Shown one piece after another: positions 1 through 10,266 of a DNA stretch of 64,000 nt. The notes under the pieces are model-generated. The model saw nothing but the letters and a program-made list of their open reading frames with translations. It was not told where the DNA came from and did not search any database. A program made the position numbers and the translations under genes. Source of the DNA: Fusarium oxysporum f. sp. lycopersici 4287 (lineage: Eukaryota > Ascomycota > Sordariomycetes > Hypocreales > Nectriaceae); assembly GCF_000149955.1 (NCBI RefSeq), contig NC_030992.1, forward strand, positions 1,023,073 through 1,087,072. Direction: 5' to 3'. How positions within the stretch are numbered: the stretch's first letter is position 1; every line of letters begins with the position of its first letter.

Positions 1-71
1 GCTCAACTCATCAACAGTTGCCCCTCATCCAACCCCACTATCACCAACTCTTACTAAACAACACCGCCAAC

Positions 72-1178
72 ATGCCTTCTGATCTCGATACCCTGCTCGA
101 TATGGGCTTTGACAAGGAGCGTGCTGAGATAGCCGTCAAGAAGACTGGAGGCCGTAAGTTACATTTTTTCAGATGACTCGTTTCAGGCTAACTTTAGTAG
201 TTCAGGGCGCTCTTCAGTGGCTTGAGGACAACCAGGATAAGCCTATTGATGAGATCAAGGTTGCTGCCGCTGCGAAGGAAGAGAATGATGACGAGGAGGA
301 CACGGAAGCCAAGATCGCAGAGCTCGAGACTGGCACTGCCAAGTCATTGATCTGCAATGACTGTGGGAAGCGATTCAAGAACCATGATCTGGCTACCTAT
401 CACGCGACCAAGACGTATGTCAACCTGACACAACTATCTACTGGAGAATGTTTGGCTGACTGAGGCTACAGCGAGCATACTGACTTCTCGGAGTCAACAG
501 AAGAGATTGCCCCTCTAACCGAAGACGAGAAGAAGGCCAAGCTTGAGCAACTTCGGGAGCGCCTCGCCGCCAAGAGAGCACTTCAATCTGTCAAGGACAA
601 GGAAGATCACAAACGCAACGAGGTAACAAAAGTATCCAATCGCACCATTACTCAGTTCTAACCTGTCGTAGCAAATTCGCCAAAAGTCTACCAAGGAGAG
701 CCAAGAAGCAAAGGAAGAGCTGGCCCGCAAGCAAGCAGTCAAGGAAGCAGCCCAGAAGCGACAAGAGAAGCTCGAAGATCAGGAGGCCAAGAGGCGCATC
801 AAGGCAAAGATCGAGGCCGACAAAGCTGAGCGACGCCGAAAGGCAGAGGAGGCCAAGGCAGCCCGTGAGGGTCGAGCTCCTCAAGTCGAGGCTGCTACTC
901 CTGGTGGCGCTGCTGCTGTCGCGGCCGCATCCAAGCCCAAAAGTAACCACAACGAAGCCCGACTCCGACTACAGACCGACGGCGGAAACATCACCAAGAC
1001 CCTGCCGGCTGAGACGACACTGTTCGAACTGGCGCAACAGCTGCAGAGCGAGACAGGGAATGCTGTATCAAGCTTTACGACTACGTTCCCCCGCAAGACC
1101 TTTGAGGGTGACGTCGATTTCTCCAAGACCCTGAAGGAAGCGGGATTGGTTCCGTCATCCGTCCTGATCGTCAAATAA
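72..1178 (+). CDS. UBA/C2H2/UBX domain protein (p97/Cdc48 cofactor type)
   Basis: Four exons: 72-153, 201-414, 472-622 and 672-1178 (317 aa). The second acceptor is set by frame, because joining at 201 gives the UBA-like GGLQGALQWLE. Order of parts: an N-terminal UBA domain (about residues 1-40, starting MPSDLDTLLDMGFD); a classical C2H2 finger with C79, C82, H95 and H101 split by intron 2; a long charged Lys/Glu/Arg/Ala coiled coil; and a C-terminal UBX domain (about 235-317) with the FPRKTF loop that contacts p97/Cdc48 in this family. From family knowledge, UBA+UBX proteins of the SAKS1/UBXN1 type bind ubiquitin and Cdc48 and act in ER-associated or proteasomal degradation. That role is inferred from the domains. 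It converges on the P1 gene. Gene identity is firm; the exact substrate role is unknown. Confidence 0.9.
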
Positions 1179-1616
1179 ATTTCTGACGTAGACATGAAAG
1201 ATTGTGCATGGCGCGGCGTTGGTGGGGACATGGGAGATGAATCTGTAGTACTACGAAGAACAGAAAAAAGTCCTTTAGGTAGAGTTAGAGCAGACAAGAG
1301 GACGACAACATTCGTCCTGATCACAATCACAATCGCTGGCACTCTGGCGAAATAGTCACACTTTGAAGAAAACCCAGTTGAACTCAAACCACCAATGGCG
1401 GGACTTTTTTTATCAGAGCCGTATGAATTGACCAATTCTCCCTCCGCGAAACTCCGTTGAGTGCGTTCCTCATAGCATCGTATGTAAGAAGCTACTCTGT
1501 CCAGGGCGCAGGTTACAGTGCCCGCTCTCCATCCTGTATGATCGATCGATTGGAAACCCCGAAGCCATGCAGTCGAAGTACAAAGAACAAGGAAACAGTC
1601 GTAGCGGCGTAACTTC
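1179..1616. other. Convergent intergenic region
   Basis: This 438-base stretch lies between the stop codons of the UBX and P1 genes and must hold both 3' UTRs and poly(A) signals. The open frames here are out-of-frame or antisense shadows of the UBX last exon. I see no further gene or repeat. Confidence 0.6.
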
Positions 1617-2165
1617 TTAGTCGAAGAGACCGAAGCCCATGTCCTCGTCAGACTCCTCCTTCTCTGTAGTGGTTGTCAGCAATCCGCAGTCAGTCGTCGT
1701 GCTTCGCGGGTAGACATACCCTCCTCCTTCTCCTCCTCAGGAGCAGCCTCAGCAGCGGCACCACCAGCAGCGGCGGCACCACCGGCGGCAGGGGCAGCAC
1801 CGCCACCGGAGCCGACGTTCACGAGAAGGTCCTTGACATCCTTGCCCTCGAGAGCCTATTCAAATAAAATCCGTCAGAAAATCGAAGTCCTGGATATGGG
1901 CGCATAAAAATCGCTGGAGTTATTCGGTTCGTACCTTGGCGAAGATGGAGGTCCAGATGGGCTCAACCTCCTCGACCTTGGCGGCCTTGATGAGGGTCTG
2001 GAGCTTGTCGGCCTGGAGAGTCGCGATGACGATGTTAGCTATCAATCACCTCACGCACACACAAAACGTCGACAGAATCGCGGGGTTAAAACGTACGGTG
2101 ATCTCAACACCGTCGTCGGCGAGGATCAGGGCCGCGTAGGACGAAGCGAGCTCGGCGTGAGACAT
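1617..2165 (-). CDS. rpp1: 60S acidic ribosomal protein P1
   Basis: Four exons on the minus strand: 2165-2097, 2012-1935, 1855-1720 and 1663-1617, giving 109 aa. The protein starts [19 protein letters not shown], has the helical stalk domain to about residue 65, an Ala/Gly-rich hinge, and the acidic tail ending [13 protein letters not shown]. That tail is the hallmark of the P1/P2 stalk proteins that recruit elongation factors to the 60S GTPase centre. The [15 protein letters not shown] start and the [14 protein letters not shown] segment point to P1 rather than P2. Length is typical for the family. All four splice junctions keep frame. A likely 5' UTR intron lies just upstream. Identity is very secure. 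Confidence 0.96.
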
Positions 2166-2204
2166 TGTGAATGATTTTGACGTGCGGGTGGGAGATTGTA
2201 AAGT

Positions 2205-2263
2205 CTGCACGAAGTCGAGTCGGTTGTAGTTTGAAGTCGGAATATCACCAAATGGATGCTTAC
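2205..2263 (-). other. Probable 5' UTR intron of the P1 gene
   Basis: On the minus strand a GTAAGC donor (2263-2258) is followed 59 nt later by a GTGCAG acceptor (2207-2205), about 40 nt before the P1 start codon. The size matches other introns here, and leader introns are common in fungal ribosomal-protein genes. No transcript evidence is available. Confidence 0.45.
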
Positions 2264-2305
2264 CACAGAAAATCCTGGTCGAAATTCGGTTGGAGGGCTT
2301 CAAGA

Positions 2306-2705
2306 CCTAAAGGAAAAGTGGAGGCAGGAGCGATCGATATGAATTAATCCGCTCCGTGGGTGCAGAGAGAGTGAGTCACGCCTTTGATTGGGTGCGATCT
2401 AACGAGCCAATAAAATATGTTTCCAAGAATGCTGTGAACTGCGGCGCTTTTTACCCCACCTTTGGGAAACAGACAGAAGACATCATGAGAGCATTGATTG
2501 TGAAGATATAATGATAAGGGTAATTACAGTTTTAATATCATAAATTGTATAGTCTGCAGGCTTATAATTGCCTGAGTGAGTAAGATGGTATTCAACCTCA
2601 CCGACGTCTGATTAATATTCACTGATCGAGACCAATCCTCTATCAACTCCTTCCTCTCTCCCTTGCCCACTATCGCTTGTTGGGAAACCCCCACTAGCAA
2701 ACAGC
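2306..2705. other. Intergenic region upstream of P1
   Basis: AT-rich sequence holding the P1 promoter and possibly the 3' UTR of the partial gene reading out of the gap. I see no gene, tRNA or repeat that I can support. Confidence 0.4.
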
Positions 2706-2840
2706 TTAGCCGTTGTCGTCTGGCTCAATGCCGCAGCGAAGACGTAGGGCGTACCGCGTACGGTAATAGGTGAAGTGACTGCAGGACCTGATGGAGGGGT
2801 CGGTCTGGGCCTTCCAGTTGCCATGATTAAATATGTGACA
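2706..2840 (-). CDS. Possible terminal exon of a gene hidden in the assembly gap
   Basis: On the minus strand, next to the gap, a short open stretch ends at a stop at 2706-2708. It reads like real protein: a TDPSIRSCSHFTYYRTRYAL segment followed by RLRCGIEPDDNG. Its GC content is higher than the flanks, and candidate acceptors precede it near 2825-2840. The same bases are also open in another frame, so the call is tentative. I do not recognise the family. If real, the rest of the gene is in or across the run of N at 2925-3521. Confidence 0.28.
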   Translation of the reverse strand, partial: CHIFNHGNWKAQTDPSIRSCSHFTYYRTRYALRLRCGIEPDDNG

Positions 2841-2924
2841 ACATCCGTTCTTGGTCGAGGCAAAGAAGGAGGTCAGGTCCAGCTGAAATGAATGAACTGT
2901 AACCGTGATATCTTTTCTCCACGA

Positions 2925-3521
2925 NNNNNNNNNNNNNNNNNNNNNNNNNNNNNNNNNNNNNNNNNNNNNNNNNNNNNNNNNNNNNNNNNNNNNNNNNNNN
3001 NNNNNNNNNNNNNNNNNNNNNNNNNNNNNNNNNNNNNNNNNNNNNNNNNNNNNNNNNNNNNNNNNNNNNNNNNNNNNNNNNNNNNNNNNNNNNNNNNNNN
3101 NNNNNNNNNNNNNNNNNNNNNNNNNNNNNNNNNNNNNNNNNNNNNNNNNNNNNNNNNNNNNNNNNNNNNNNNNNNNNNNNNNNNNNNNNNNNNNNNNNNN
3201 NNNNNNNNNNNNNNNNNNNNNNNNNNNNNNNNNNNNNNNNNNNNNNNNNNNNNNNNNNNNNNNNNNNNNNNNNNNNNNNNNNNNNNNNNNNNNNNNNNNN
3301 NNNNNNNNNNNNNNNNNNNNNNNNNNNNNNNNNNNNNNNNNNNNNNNNNNNNNNNNNNNNNNNNNNNNNNNNNNNNNNNNNNNNNNNNNNNNNNNNNNNN
3401 NNNNNNNNNNNNNNNNNNNNNNNNNNNNNNNNNNNNNNNNNNNNNNNNNNNNNNNNNNNNNNNNNNNNNNNNNNNNNNNNNNNNNNNNNNNNNNNNNNNN
3501 NNNNNNNNNNNNNNNNNNNNN
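2925..3521. other. Assembly gap (597 N)
   Basis: An unbroken run of N. It removes the 5' part of the DUF2408 gene to its right and possibly most of a minus-strand gene to its left. Open frames spanning the N are artefacts. Confidence 1.
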
Positions 3522-4953
3522 CATGTTTGATGAGACCATGGATCAGTTAAGGAGCTGGCGGTTGTGCGCGCCGAAACAGGCGATAAGGAGGAGAACAGAT
3601 GTATGTCACCGTCTTTGTCGCATCCAAACGCGAGTGTGCTAACAAGTTTGTTTACCAGTGGATAAGGTCTTGGAGAGCTGCTTGCAGCTGCTATCCCCTA
3701 TTCTATCTCACGATCGGACGAAACAATGAGGCACCACCAACATACCGCTATGACCTCAACTGTCAAGCGACTACTCGACCACCTTACTGAGCCGAGCTCT
3801 ACTCAGCCAAGGATCTCGGAAGCATCAAGTCTACACTTGAAGATCTGTCTAAAAGCATTCACGATGCTGCTACTGATCCATCACCCGACAAGCGACATCC
3901 TCCATACATGCTTGCACTACTTGAGAACCGCGTTGCGCTCTGCAACTCAACCTTGTCGCGTCTTCAGAAGAGATTAGAGCGATTGCCAGATTACCTGCTG
4001 GAGGCTCATGAGAAGCTCATTTCGATCTTGCGATCGATCTCGTTGGCCAACACCAAGTCCAAGGTAAGCGAGGCTGGAATTGAATGGAATGTTTGGAGAT
4101 GTGCTAACGTTGACTAGTTCTCCACATCCGAGGTCAAGAAGCTACGGAACCAAATTTTGGAAATTGGCGAAAAGCACAATGGCGGCACATTTACCGCAGA
4201 GGATGGAACTTTAGAGGAGGGAGGTGAAGTGCTCCGAGACTTGTACCACCGTTGCGTCCGCTGGTCGGACATGGTTCTTGAGAGGTGAGATAATCGACAC
4301 TTTCCATGAAGATGTACTGACACTTTAAAGACAAGGAGAAGTAGCTGAGCAATGGCGACCAATCTACGACCAGCTCATTCAAATTCGCAACGACCTCGAG
4401 AAGCTTTCTCTTACACAAGCATGGTCGCTCCGAGAGACTGATCTGTATGATTTCCAACGGCAACTTGACAGAATTGATGAGAGCCGACAGAACGGAAACT
4501 GGGTGGACGAGCGGGGGCGACCAGCTGATCTCTGGACTCAGCGAACTTTTCTGTACCTAATCCGACGGTCGTATGCGTACATCTACTCATTTATGCTGGC
4601 ATCCGAACCAGTGTCCGAAGCTCTGTTGCCTGTTTACAACCAACTGCAGACACTGAAGCGTTGCCTCGTTGAGGTCAAGAAAAATGGGGGTGTATCCTCC
4701 GTGCGGGAGCTTTACCCCTACAGCATGAAGGTATGTGGATACATCGTGGCATAACCCAGTTCTCTCTAACATGGGACAGCTTAACTCCCTTGATAACATG
4801 AAAGTTGACGGCAAGTTTGTGGTAAATGGCGACATCCCCGAAGGACAAGGCAGTGTTACCGGATTGTTGGCCGAATGCTTTGACCTCAACTACGAATTGA
4901 GAGTTGCAGCCGAAGAAGCAGCTGAGAATGGTTCAAATGGCAACGATGCTTAA
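3522..4953 (+). CDS. DUF2408 (UPF0662) family protein, 5' end lost in gap, frame-shifted near the gap
   Basis: The secure exons are (about 3792)-4063, 4118-4284, 4331-4730 and 4780-4953. They give a continuous protein with the conserved segments PPYMLALLENRV, WSLRETDLYDFQRQLDRIDE, RRSYAYIYSFML and RELYPYSMKLNSLDNMKVDG, and the tail DIPEGQGSVTGLLAECFDL. These match my knowledge of the fungal DUF2408/UPF0662 family (yeast YPL260W/CUB1 type), whose biochemical role is not established. Upstream, coding-like pieces lie in three different frames: KELAVVRAETGDKEENR at 3547-3600, an intron 3601-3658, LDKVLESCLQLL, FYLTIGRNNEAPPTY, then TSTVKRLLDHLTE. They join into one plausible protein if one base is extra in the C run at 3695-3698, one is extra at about 3746, and one is missing at about 3791-3793. 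I take these as probable base errors at a contig end, though true mutations are possible. The start codon is not in the visible sequence. Confidence 0.75.
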
Positions 4954-5326
4954 ACCACGCATGACTTGGTGGCGGGCCATACCAAAGGAGCATGGATATG
5001 TCAGTGTACGATGGCGTTTACTATCACTTGAATTGGAATTGGAATTTTTATAGGTCAGATAGCTCTTCCTCGCGGTTTTTAGTAATAGCTTTAGCTCGCT
5101 TTCATTGAGCTGGTAATGACATCGATATGCAGGGATTGTTGAGGGCTGGTATTAGCAAAGCGGTAGGGAACGAACGATCACAAAGATTCGATGTTTCAGC
5201 AATGGACGGATGGACAACAGGAACATCATGGTAGCGGGCCATGATAACTAGCATAAATAGTATCAGTTCACTGTTTTGAAAAGGGTCTCTATCGTGAGTC
5301 TATGGTAATGGTATTGACTTTGTGCA
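4954..5326. other. Convergent intergenic region
   Basis: The 3' flanks of the DUF2408 gene (plus) and the YCII gene (minus). It contains a repeated GAATTGGAATTGGAATT stretch near 5031-5047. No gene is visible. Confidence 0.55.
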
Positions 5327-5913
5327 TTAGTTCATCCTGAAAGCGGCCTTGAAGGGGTAGATTTGGACCTGTATATCACATCAGCAAATTGTCCTCGAAT
5401 GGATTCACGTTCTGTTTACCTTGTCCATGTCCCAGACGCCTGATGTAGCATAGATATCTTTGCTGAGTTGCTCTCTGACCTCTTCTACGGATTCAGCGAT
5501 GCAGACAAGGGTACTGCCAGCAAAGTCGAGGCTGTCGACGCTATCGTCTTTGGGAACACTGTTTAAAATGGCACCTAGACACAACATTAGTCTCACTGTT
5601 AGGATCCAGTTCCTAGGCCTGTTTATTAACACACCTCCCATCTTCCAACTTCCATTCTCAACGTTAGGAACCATGTTCTTAAAGTGGGTTCTCCGGCTTG
5701 TTAGCTTAAGCCACATATAATCCAACATCAGAACGCAGCTCACCCTCGAACCTCGAGTCTCTTCTCCCGAACATTGGGCTTGTCATGGACGACAACGAGA
5801 AACTCGTACTTTCCGGGAGGGACGGTAACAGATGAGGAAGCCATCGTTCGGAATGTAGTGAAGCGAGGTGTAATTCTAGCTCTAGAGAGTGAGAATGCAA
5901 GACGAGAGTTCAT
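5327..5913 (-). CDS. YCII-domain protein, possibly mitochondrial
   Basis: Four exons: 5913-5744, 5696-5635, 5574-5420 and 5368-5327 (142 aa). After a basic, Ser/Thr-rich N-terminal stretch (MNSRLAFSLSRARITPRF) comes the YCII-like core: YEFLVVVHDKP, HFKNMVPNVENGSWKMGG, VPKDDSVDSLDFAGSTLVC, and DIYATSGVWDMDKVQIYPF. YCII-like proteins are small dimeric alpha/beta-barrel proteins; the bacterial members are poorly characterised enzymes or binding proteins, and no substrate can be named here. The first 23 residues have Arg and hydroxylated residues but no acidic ones, as in a mitochondrial presequence. M24 (MASSSVTVPPGKYEF) offers a second start for a cytosolic form. That dual use is inference. All junctions keep frame. 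Confidence 0.85.
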
Positions 5914-6990
5914 GTTTGGGTTATGATGATGTTGTATTTATGTATCGAACAAAGGATGAGGTGATACGGAGATGGGCTCCGAGTTGCGGGGGAGTGATTG
6001 CCGTGATTGGTGGGGTAAGTCTGAAGGGCGTAGGAGTTGGTGATGATAGTGCGCCTTTGGGGTGATGTAGTGGATTATCGTGTCTTGGCTTAAAATTTCG
6101 ATGCTGGTGTTTATTCTTCTTGCTGGGATCAACGAGTTCAATGACTAAATGTGAGGTACTCGGAGATCTACATCGAGGTTTAAAACATCCTGAGAATACT
6201 AAAGACTACCAGGCTCACGGGTCAGAGATACTGGCAAATGTATATTCGTTGTTGGATGGTAATGCTGTTAGATCAGCCTTATCGATAACCTACTCATCTG
6301 ACCGGGTAGTTTCCGCTATGGCAACTATATGTACATAGCAGGAAAAGGGAGGAATACAAACGTTTCTGATCCTGACGGAAACGCTCTCTTTATGACTTTG
6401 TTCCTGCAGTGTCGACGTATATCAACCAACGAAAGGTAGGCTCCCGTTATAAACTAGTCAACAATGTGCGCTGTGGGAACTACTCGATTCGAAGGAGAAG
6501 TGAAGGTTATTCTCATCATCTTTCCTATTCGTAGACCTCGGTTGACCCTCTTCGCAGAAGCAATTGATTCGACGGACGATTGCAAATAAATCAATAGCTA
6601 ATATGATCTTGGAATGGCCCGAAAAAAGACGAAGCAAAGTTTCTCATGCCTTTAGGGTAGGATCGTCACTTGTAGCCACAACTTGCTCGCTTTCTGGCGA
6701 CATCGTACGCATGCTATGTGAATTAAAGTGCCTACTACTAATACAATAATTCACCTAAATCACATCTCACCGGTGATAGACAACTACTGCATCTAAGGTA
6801 CTAATATGGTAGCTCTAAATCGGAAACCGGAATATGCTGGCGGAATCCCCTTCGGCCCTCCCTCGTTAACGTTTATAACAGCGCAAGATTCCCATTGTTT
6901 TCTTTTCTTGGATTCGATATTAGAATTCGATATATGTATTCACAAGTCTTCCCGTCGATATGCAATGGAAGATACTGAGCTGCCCCGTAA
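5914..6990. other. Gene-poor AT-rich intergenic region
   Basis: The only open frames are short (under about 75 codons) and lack recognisable domains. Its right side may hold the unreadable N-terminal part of the decayed regulator that follows. No tRNA or repeat was supported by eye. Confidence 0.45.
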
Positions 6991-6999
6991 ATGAGCAGC

Positions 7000-7704
7000 A
7001 GATCATCAGGCTCAAGCCCTACCAACACAACCAATGGATATCCAGAATCAGATTGTCGACTGCGTATGCTTGGCTTCTGGCATGCTTCGCATCCACGGCT
7101 TTGCTCACCTCCAAGCTCGTCTTCTGGAGCCATATACTCCTCCTCTCAACTGGCTACGCATCTCGAACAGTAGCAGAGATCTATTCCTACGAGCTTTGGA
7201 TCCTGTGCAAGACAAGCCGAATCTGTCGCCTACGTCATGATAGACAGTGTGTCAGAATTCCTCAGCGAAAACCAAAGCGAGGAAATGCGTCGAAACTGGA
7301 AACACTTACTTAGTCGTGAGGAACCCCACGAGTTAGAGGAGCCATAGGACTCTGAGACAGAAGTCGCCTATGCTGGAGCATTGAGTTTATTAGGGGGAAT
7401 ATGGAAGACTAGGAGGAGCAAGAAACATAGTGCGAGGAGCGTTTGCCGCAAACTCATCGTTTTCCCTATGCTTCTACATAAAAGCTTCGCCGATATGGCA
7501 CAGGAGCTTCGGCCCGAGGCCCGCGTCGTACTCGCACATTACTTCGCCCTTCTATCAACGGCCAGCAAGAGCTGGTGTATAGGCGACTCCGGGTTTAGGG
7601 AGGTTCGAGCAATTTGCCAGAATGTGCCACAAGAATTGCAGAGTTTACTTGATTGGCCAAAGAAAATATTGCTGGAGCAAGTTGTACCTTTGGACGAAAT
7701 ATAA
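7000..7704 (+). pseudogene. Relic of a Zn(II)2Cys6-type fungal transcription factor (C-terminal half)
   Basis: Two coding-like blocks lie in different frames. The first (about 7000-7240) has HGFAHLQARLLEPYTPPLNW followed by LRISNSSRDLFLRAL, and ends in stops. The second (about 7225-7704) reads SVSEFLSENQSEEMRRNW, then an in-frame TAG at about 7345-7347, then YAGALSLLGGIW, MAQELRPEARVVLAHYFALL and SWCIGDSGFREVRAICQNVP before a final stop. The second block matches the C-terminal pattern (RPxAxVxLAHxFALL...W.IGD...EVRAI...P.E.Q.L..WP) that I know from fungal C6 regulators of the sterol/lipid-regulator-like class. No CX2CX6C zinc cluster is visible upstream. A frame shift plus a nonsense codon and no zinc cluster make this a pseudogene. 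Sequencing error could explain one lesion but hardly all of them. Confidence 0.6.
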
Positions 7705-8054
7705 CAGCGACAGTTGAGGATGTAGCCTGATATGAAATTACGTGAGAACCTTAAGTTGATAGTCGTGATCGTTGACACCAGTGTAACTCCGCCACTACAC
7801 TATCATCATCGCTTACACCTGCTCCAGGTTACGTATGATTGGTCGAAAGCTGATCTCGTCGAATTCGTTTCCTTATTGGGATTCGACGTCGAAATTGGCT
7901 TCCATAATGAAGAAAGGCAGCATTGAAGAGGCAGCCAGAAATGGAGTTGTGGAATTAGTATAATAATGTAGGAATAACCGTGCTCTTGGCAGTTTTATCG
8001 AGACAGTCATCACAACTCACTTACAACGATCTCAATCTGTTTCCTCCTTTCGAA
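7705..8054. other. Promoter region of the membrane-protein gene
   Basis: About 350 bases between the regulator relic and the next start codon. It is AT-rich, with no gene visible. Confidence 0.45.
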
Positions 8055-8961
8055 ATGACCGACTCTATCTCAGCGGCTAAACTGGCCATTTACATTATTC
8101 TCCTTCAACCTGCTCTGTATTGCCTATTCAAGCATGGAAAGACTGGATTTATAGGATGGCTCTACGTCCAGATATTCTGTGTACTCAGGATTGTTACCGG
8201 CAGTATTGGTCTTTATGAAACTAACAGCTCAACTGGGTCAATTATACTGAACAGTATTGGTCTTTCTCCTTTGCTGTTGGCTGCTTCTGGGATCTTGCAC
8301 GAGGCGTAAGTATCATACACTGCCACTGCTCTCTGACTTGACTGACTAGCAATTGTTTAGTCGACGTGGAACAAACCCTGGACTCAGCAGAAAACGCGAT
8401 ATCATTCTCGAGATCAAGTATCATGGCCTAGTTGGAGCAGCCATGGCCCTCATCATCGTGTCTGTTGTCGGTTTACAGAATGGCGACTCTGTTTCAACCA
8501 ACAAGACCTTGCTCAAGGTTGCTTCTGCACTCATTGCATTAGCATGGTTGCTTCTCGCGATCTGGGCTTTGTGGTCTCTCGGAAAGTGTCAAAAGTCATC
8601 TACAAACAACCGTGTATCTTCGTTTCACGGCGGGAAGCTAGTAAGTCGAATCCACCGCTATCACCAAAAGGGAGAACTCAGTACTGACACTTCCAAGCTT
8701 CTGTATGCAGTCTTTATCAACCTCCCTCTCCTTGGATTGCGCCTTGCCTATGGTATCGCGTATCTCCAGCTCAAGATCTCACATCCAACTTCGGGTTTCT
8801 TGACCTCGAAAGCAGTTCAAGTCTGCCTGAGTGTTGTACCGGAGATGCTGATTACGACTATCTTCCTCCTGGTTGGAGTTATGACTCGAAATCTGAAGCA
8901 TGAGATCAAAAAACTTGACTCTGCTCTTCCGGTTGGCGACGGGTACGAGATCCAAAGGTGA
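8055..8961 (+). CDS. Multi-span integral membrane protein (DUF7702-like)
   Basis: Two exons, 8055-8305 and 8361-8961, joined in frame across a 55-nt intron (283 aa). The start is the ATG of MTDSISAAKLAIYIILL; the longer upstream frame has no ATG. About seven hydrophobic segments are visible, including AIYIILLQPALYCLF, a segment around GWLYVQIFCVLRIVTG, one near SIGLSPLLLAASG, AAMALIIVSVVGL, ALIALAWLLLAIWALW, LLYAVFINLPLLGLRLAYG and MLITTIFLLVGVM. The FKHGKTGFIGWLY and QIFCVLRIVTG pattern resembles the fungus-specific DUF7702 membrane family, whose function is not known to me. It is not an MFS protein, and no catalytic motif is evident. The gene sits next to a regulator relic, a possible remnant of a former pair. 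Confidence 0.8.
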
Positions 8962-9506
8962 CTAACAGAGGCGCACTGTCTATCATGTTGAACAAGATAT
9001 GGGGTTTCGATAGATTTGTCTGTAATGGAAACTCAGGGCCAGAGACCTCAACCAATGATGTTGGAGTAAGTGGGAGGAGATTATTTTTGTACACTTGTGT
9101 ATCAATGTAGAGTTTATTATTTTTTAGAATAGTAGTTTCTTTTGTCGAGCATAAACCATTGTCATTTTCAGATACCCGACTGCTCCGATACTTCTCATTA
9201 GAAATAGATATCCCATGGCTCTGTTCCCATGAGCAATTGACTCATGATGAAAAAGCAGAAGGTCGCCGATATACGGAGGATGGAGACAAAGCTGAAGCCG
9301 TGCCCCATCGATGAGGTCAAATGATGATGTATTTATTTCCAGGGGTAGCTCTACTAAGCGAGCGAATACCTGCTTGGACCCTGACCTAAAAACGAGACCC
9401 TGTTTTTAAGCAGTCAATGCCATCGGGAAACTCGGCGAATCTGATTCTGTCTTGTTCCCGAGATTGTAAAACTTCCCGAAAACTCAACGTCACTGCAGTT
9501 AATCTA

Positions 9507-9543
<37 letters not shown>

Positions 9544-10266
9544 GCTTGAGCTTTATGATGGGATTTCTTTCGGTTTGTTGAGGTCTGTCCGTATCGTATG
9601 TCATCATGCTATGTGATATCCTTGCTAGTAAGATGGGCATGGTGGATATATCGTGCCATGATAGATTCCTGGGGTCACTGTATCTGGGGATGAAGACCAC
9701 AGTGAAAGCAGAAATTGTATCTTTTCTTCAGTCCTCAACATTATGACACAAAACTTTTCATATCATGGGTTCAAAATTTACATCATAACTTGTTTTGATC
9801 GGCGTCTACCGGACGGGCCGGAGTTGTTAAACCCGGGCTGGCTCCGCTTCAGCTCCGAAGCTTCGGCGTTGGCTTTCCGTACTGCGAATTCGCCCCCCCA
9901 CGGGGATCTCAGGTCTCGAGATGAACCGAGTGAATTCGGCCGCAGCGGACTCGAGAAGAACTGAATAGGTAATATATCTTGCTTGCTAATCTTGGCCCTA
10001 CTCTCGCCTTATGAGTAGTCACACCACTTATGACAAGCCAGAAGTCGCGCAATTGCTGGCGGGGGAGGGGTCCAATTTAGACATCTATAGAGCTTAGTTA
10101 GGTCACCTGGCAATTGGATTGTGTCAGTGGAGGCTCGTGCATGAGGTGGGATCTAAATGTGATATAATATCTCAGCTTCACCCTCTTCCTTTTCCCAACC
10201 ATACTCACACAATTGAACGAACATACCACTACTTAAACAATTACACACAAAAACACACAACAACCT
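8962..10266. other. Intergenic region with a long poly-T tract
   Basis: 1.3 kb with no supported gene. It holds a 31-base T run (9512-9542), a GC-rich patch at about 9800-9960 with a run of seven C, and near 10162-10170 an AT-rich TATA-like stretch about 100 bases before the next start. Confidence 0.5.
9512..9542. repeat. Poly-T homopolymer
   Basis: An uninterrupted run of about 31 T on the plus strand. Such runs are prone to length error and replication slippage. No terminal repeat or target-site duplication was seen that would make it the tail of a retroposed element. Confidence 0.9.

Noticed and set aside
2892..3642. Open frames crossing the run of N
   Set aside because: They are open only because N triplets hold no stop codon.
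9512..9542. Poly-T run as the tail of a retroposed element
   Set aside because: No element body, terminal repeats or target-site duplication could be seen around it.
9785..9960. GC-rich patch as an RNA gene
   Set aside because: It cannot be folded by eye into a cloverleaf and lacks recognisable A and B box promoter elements.
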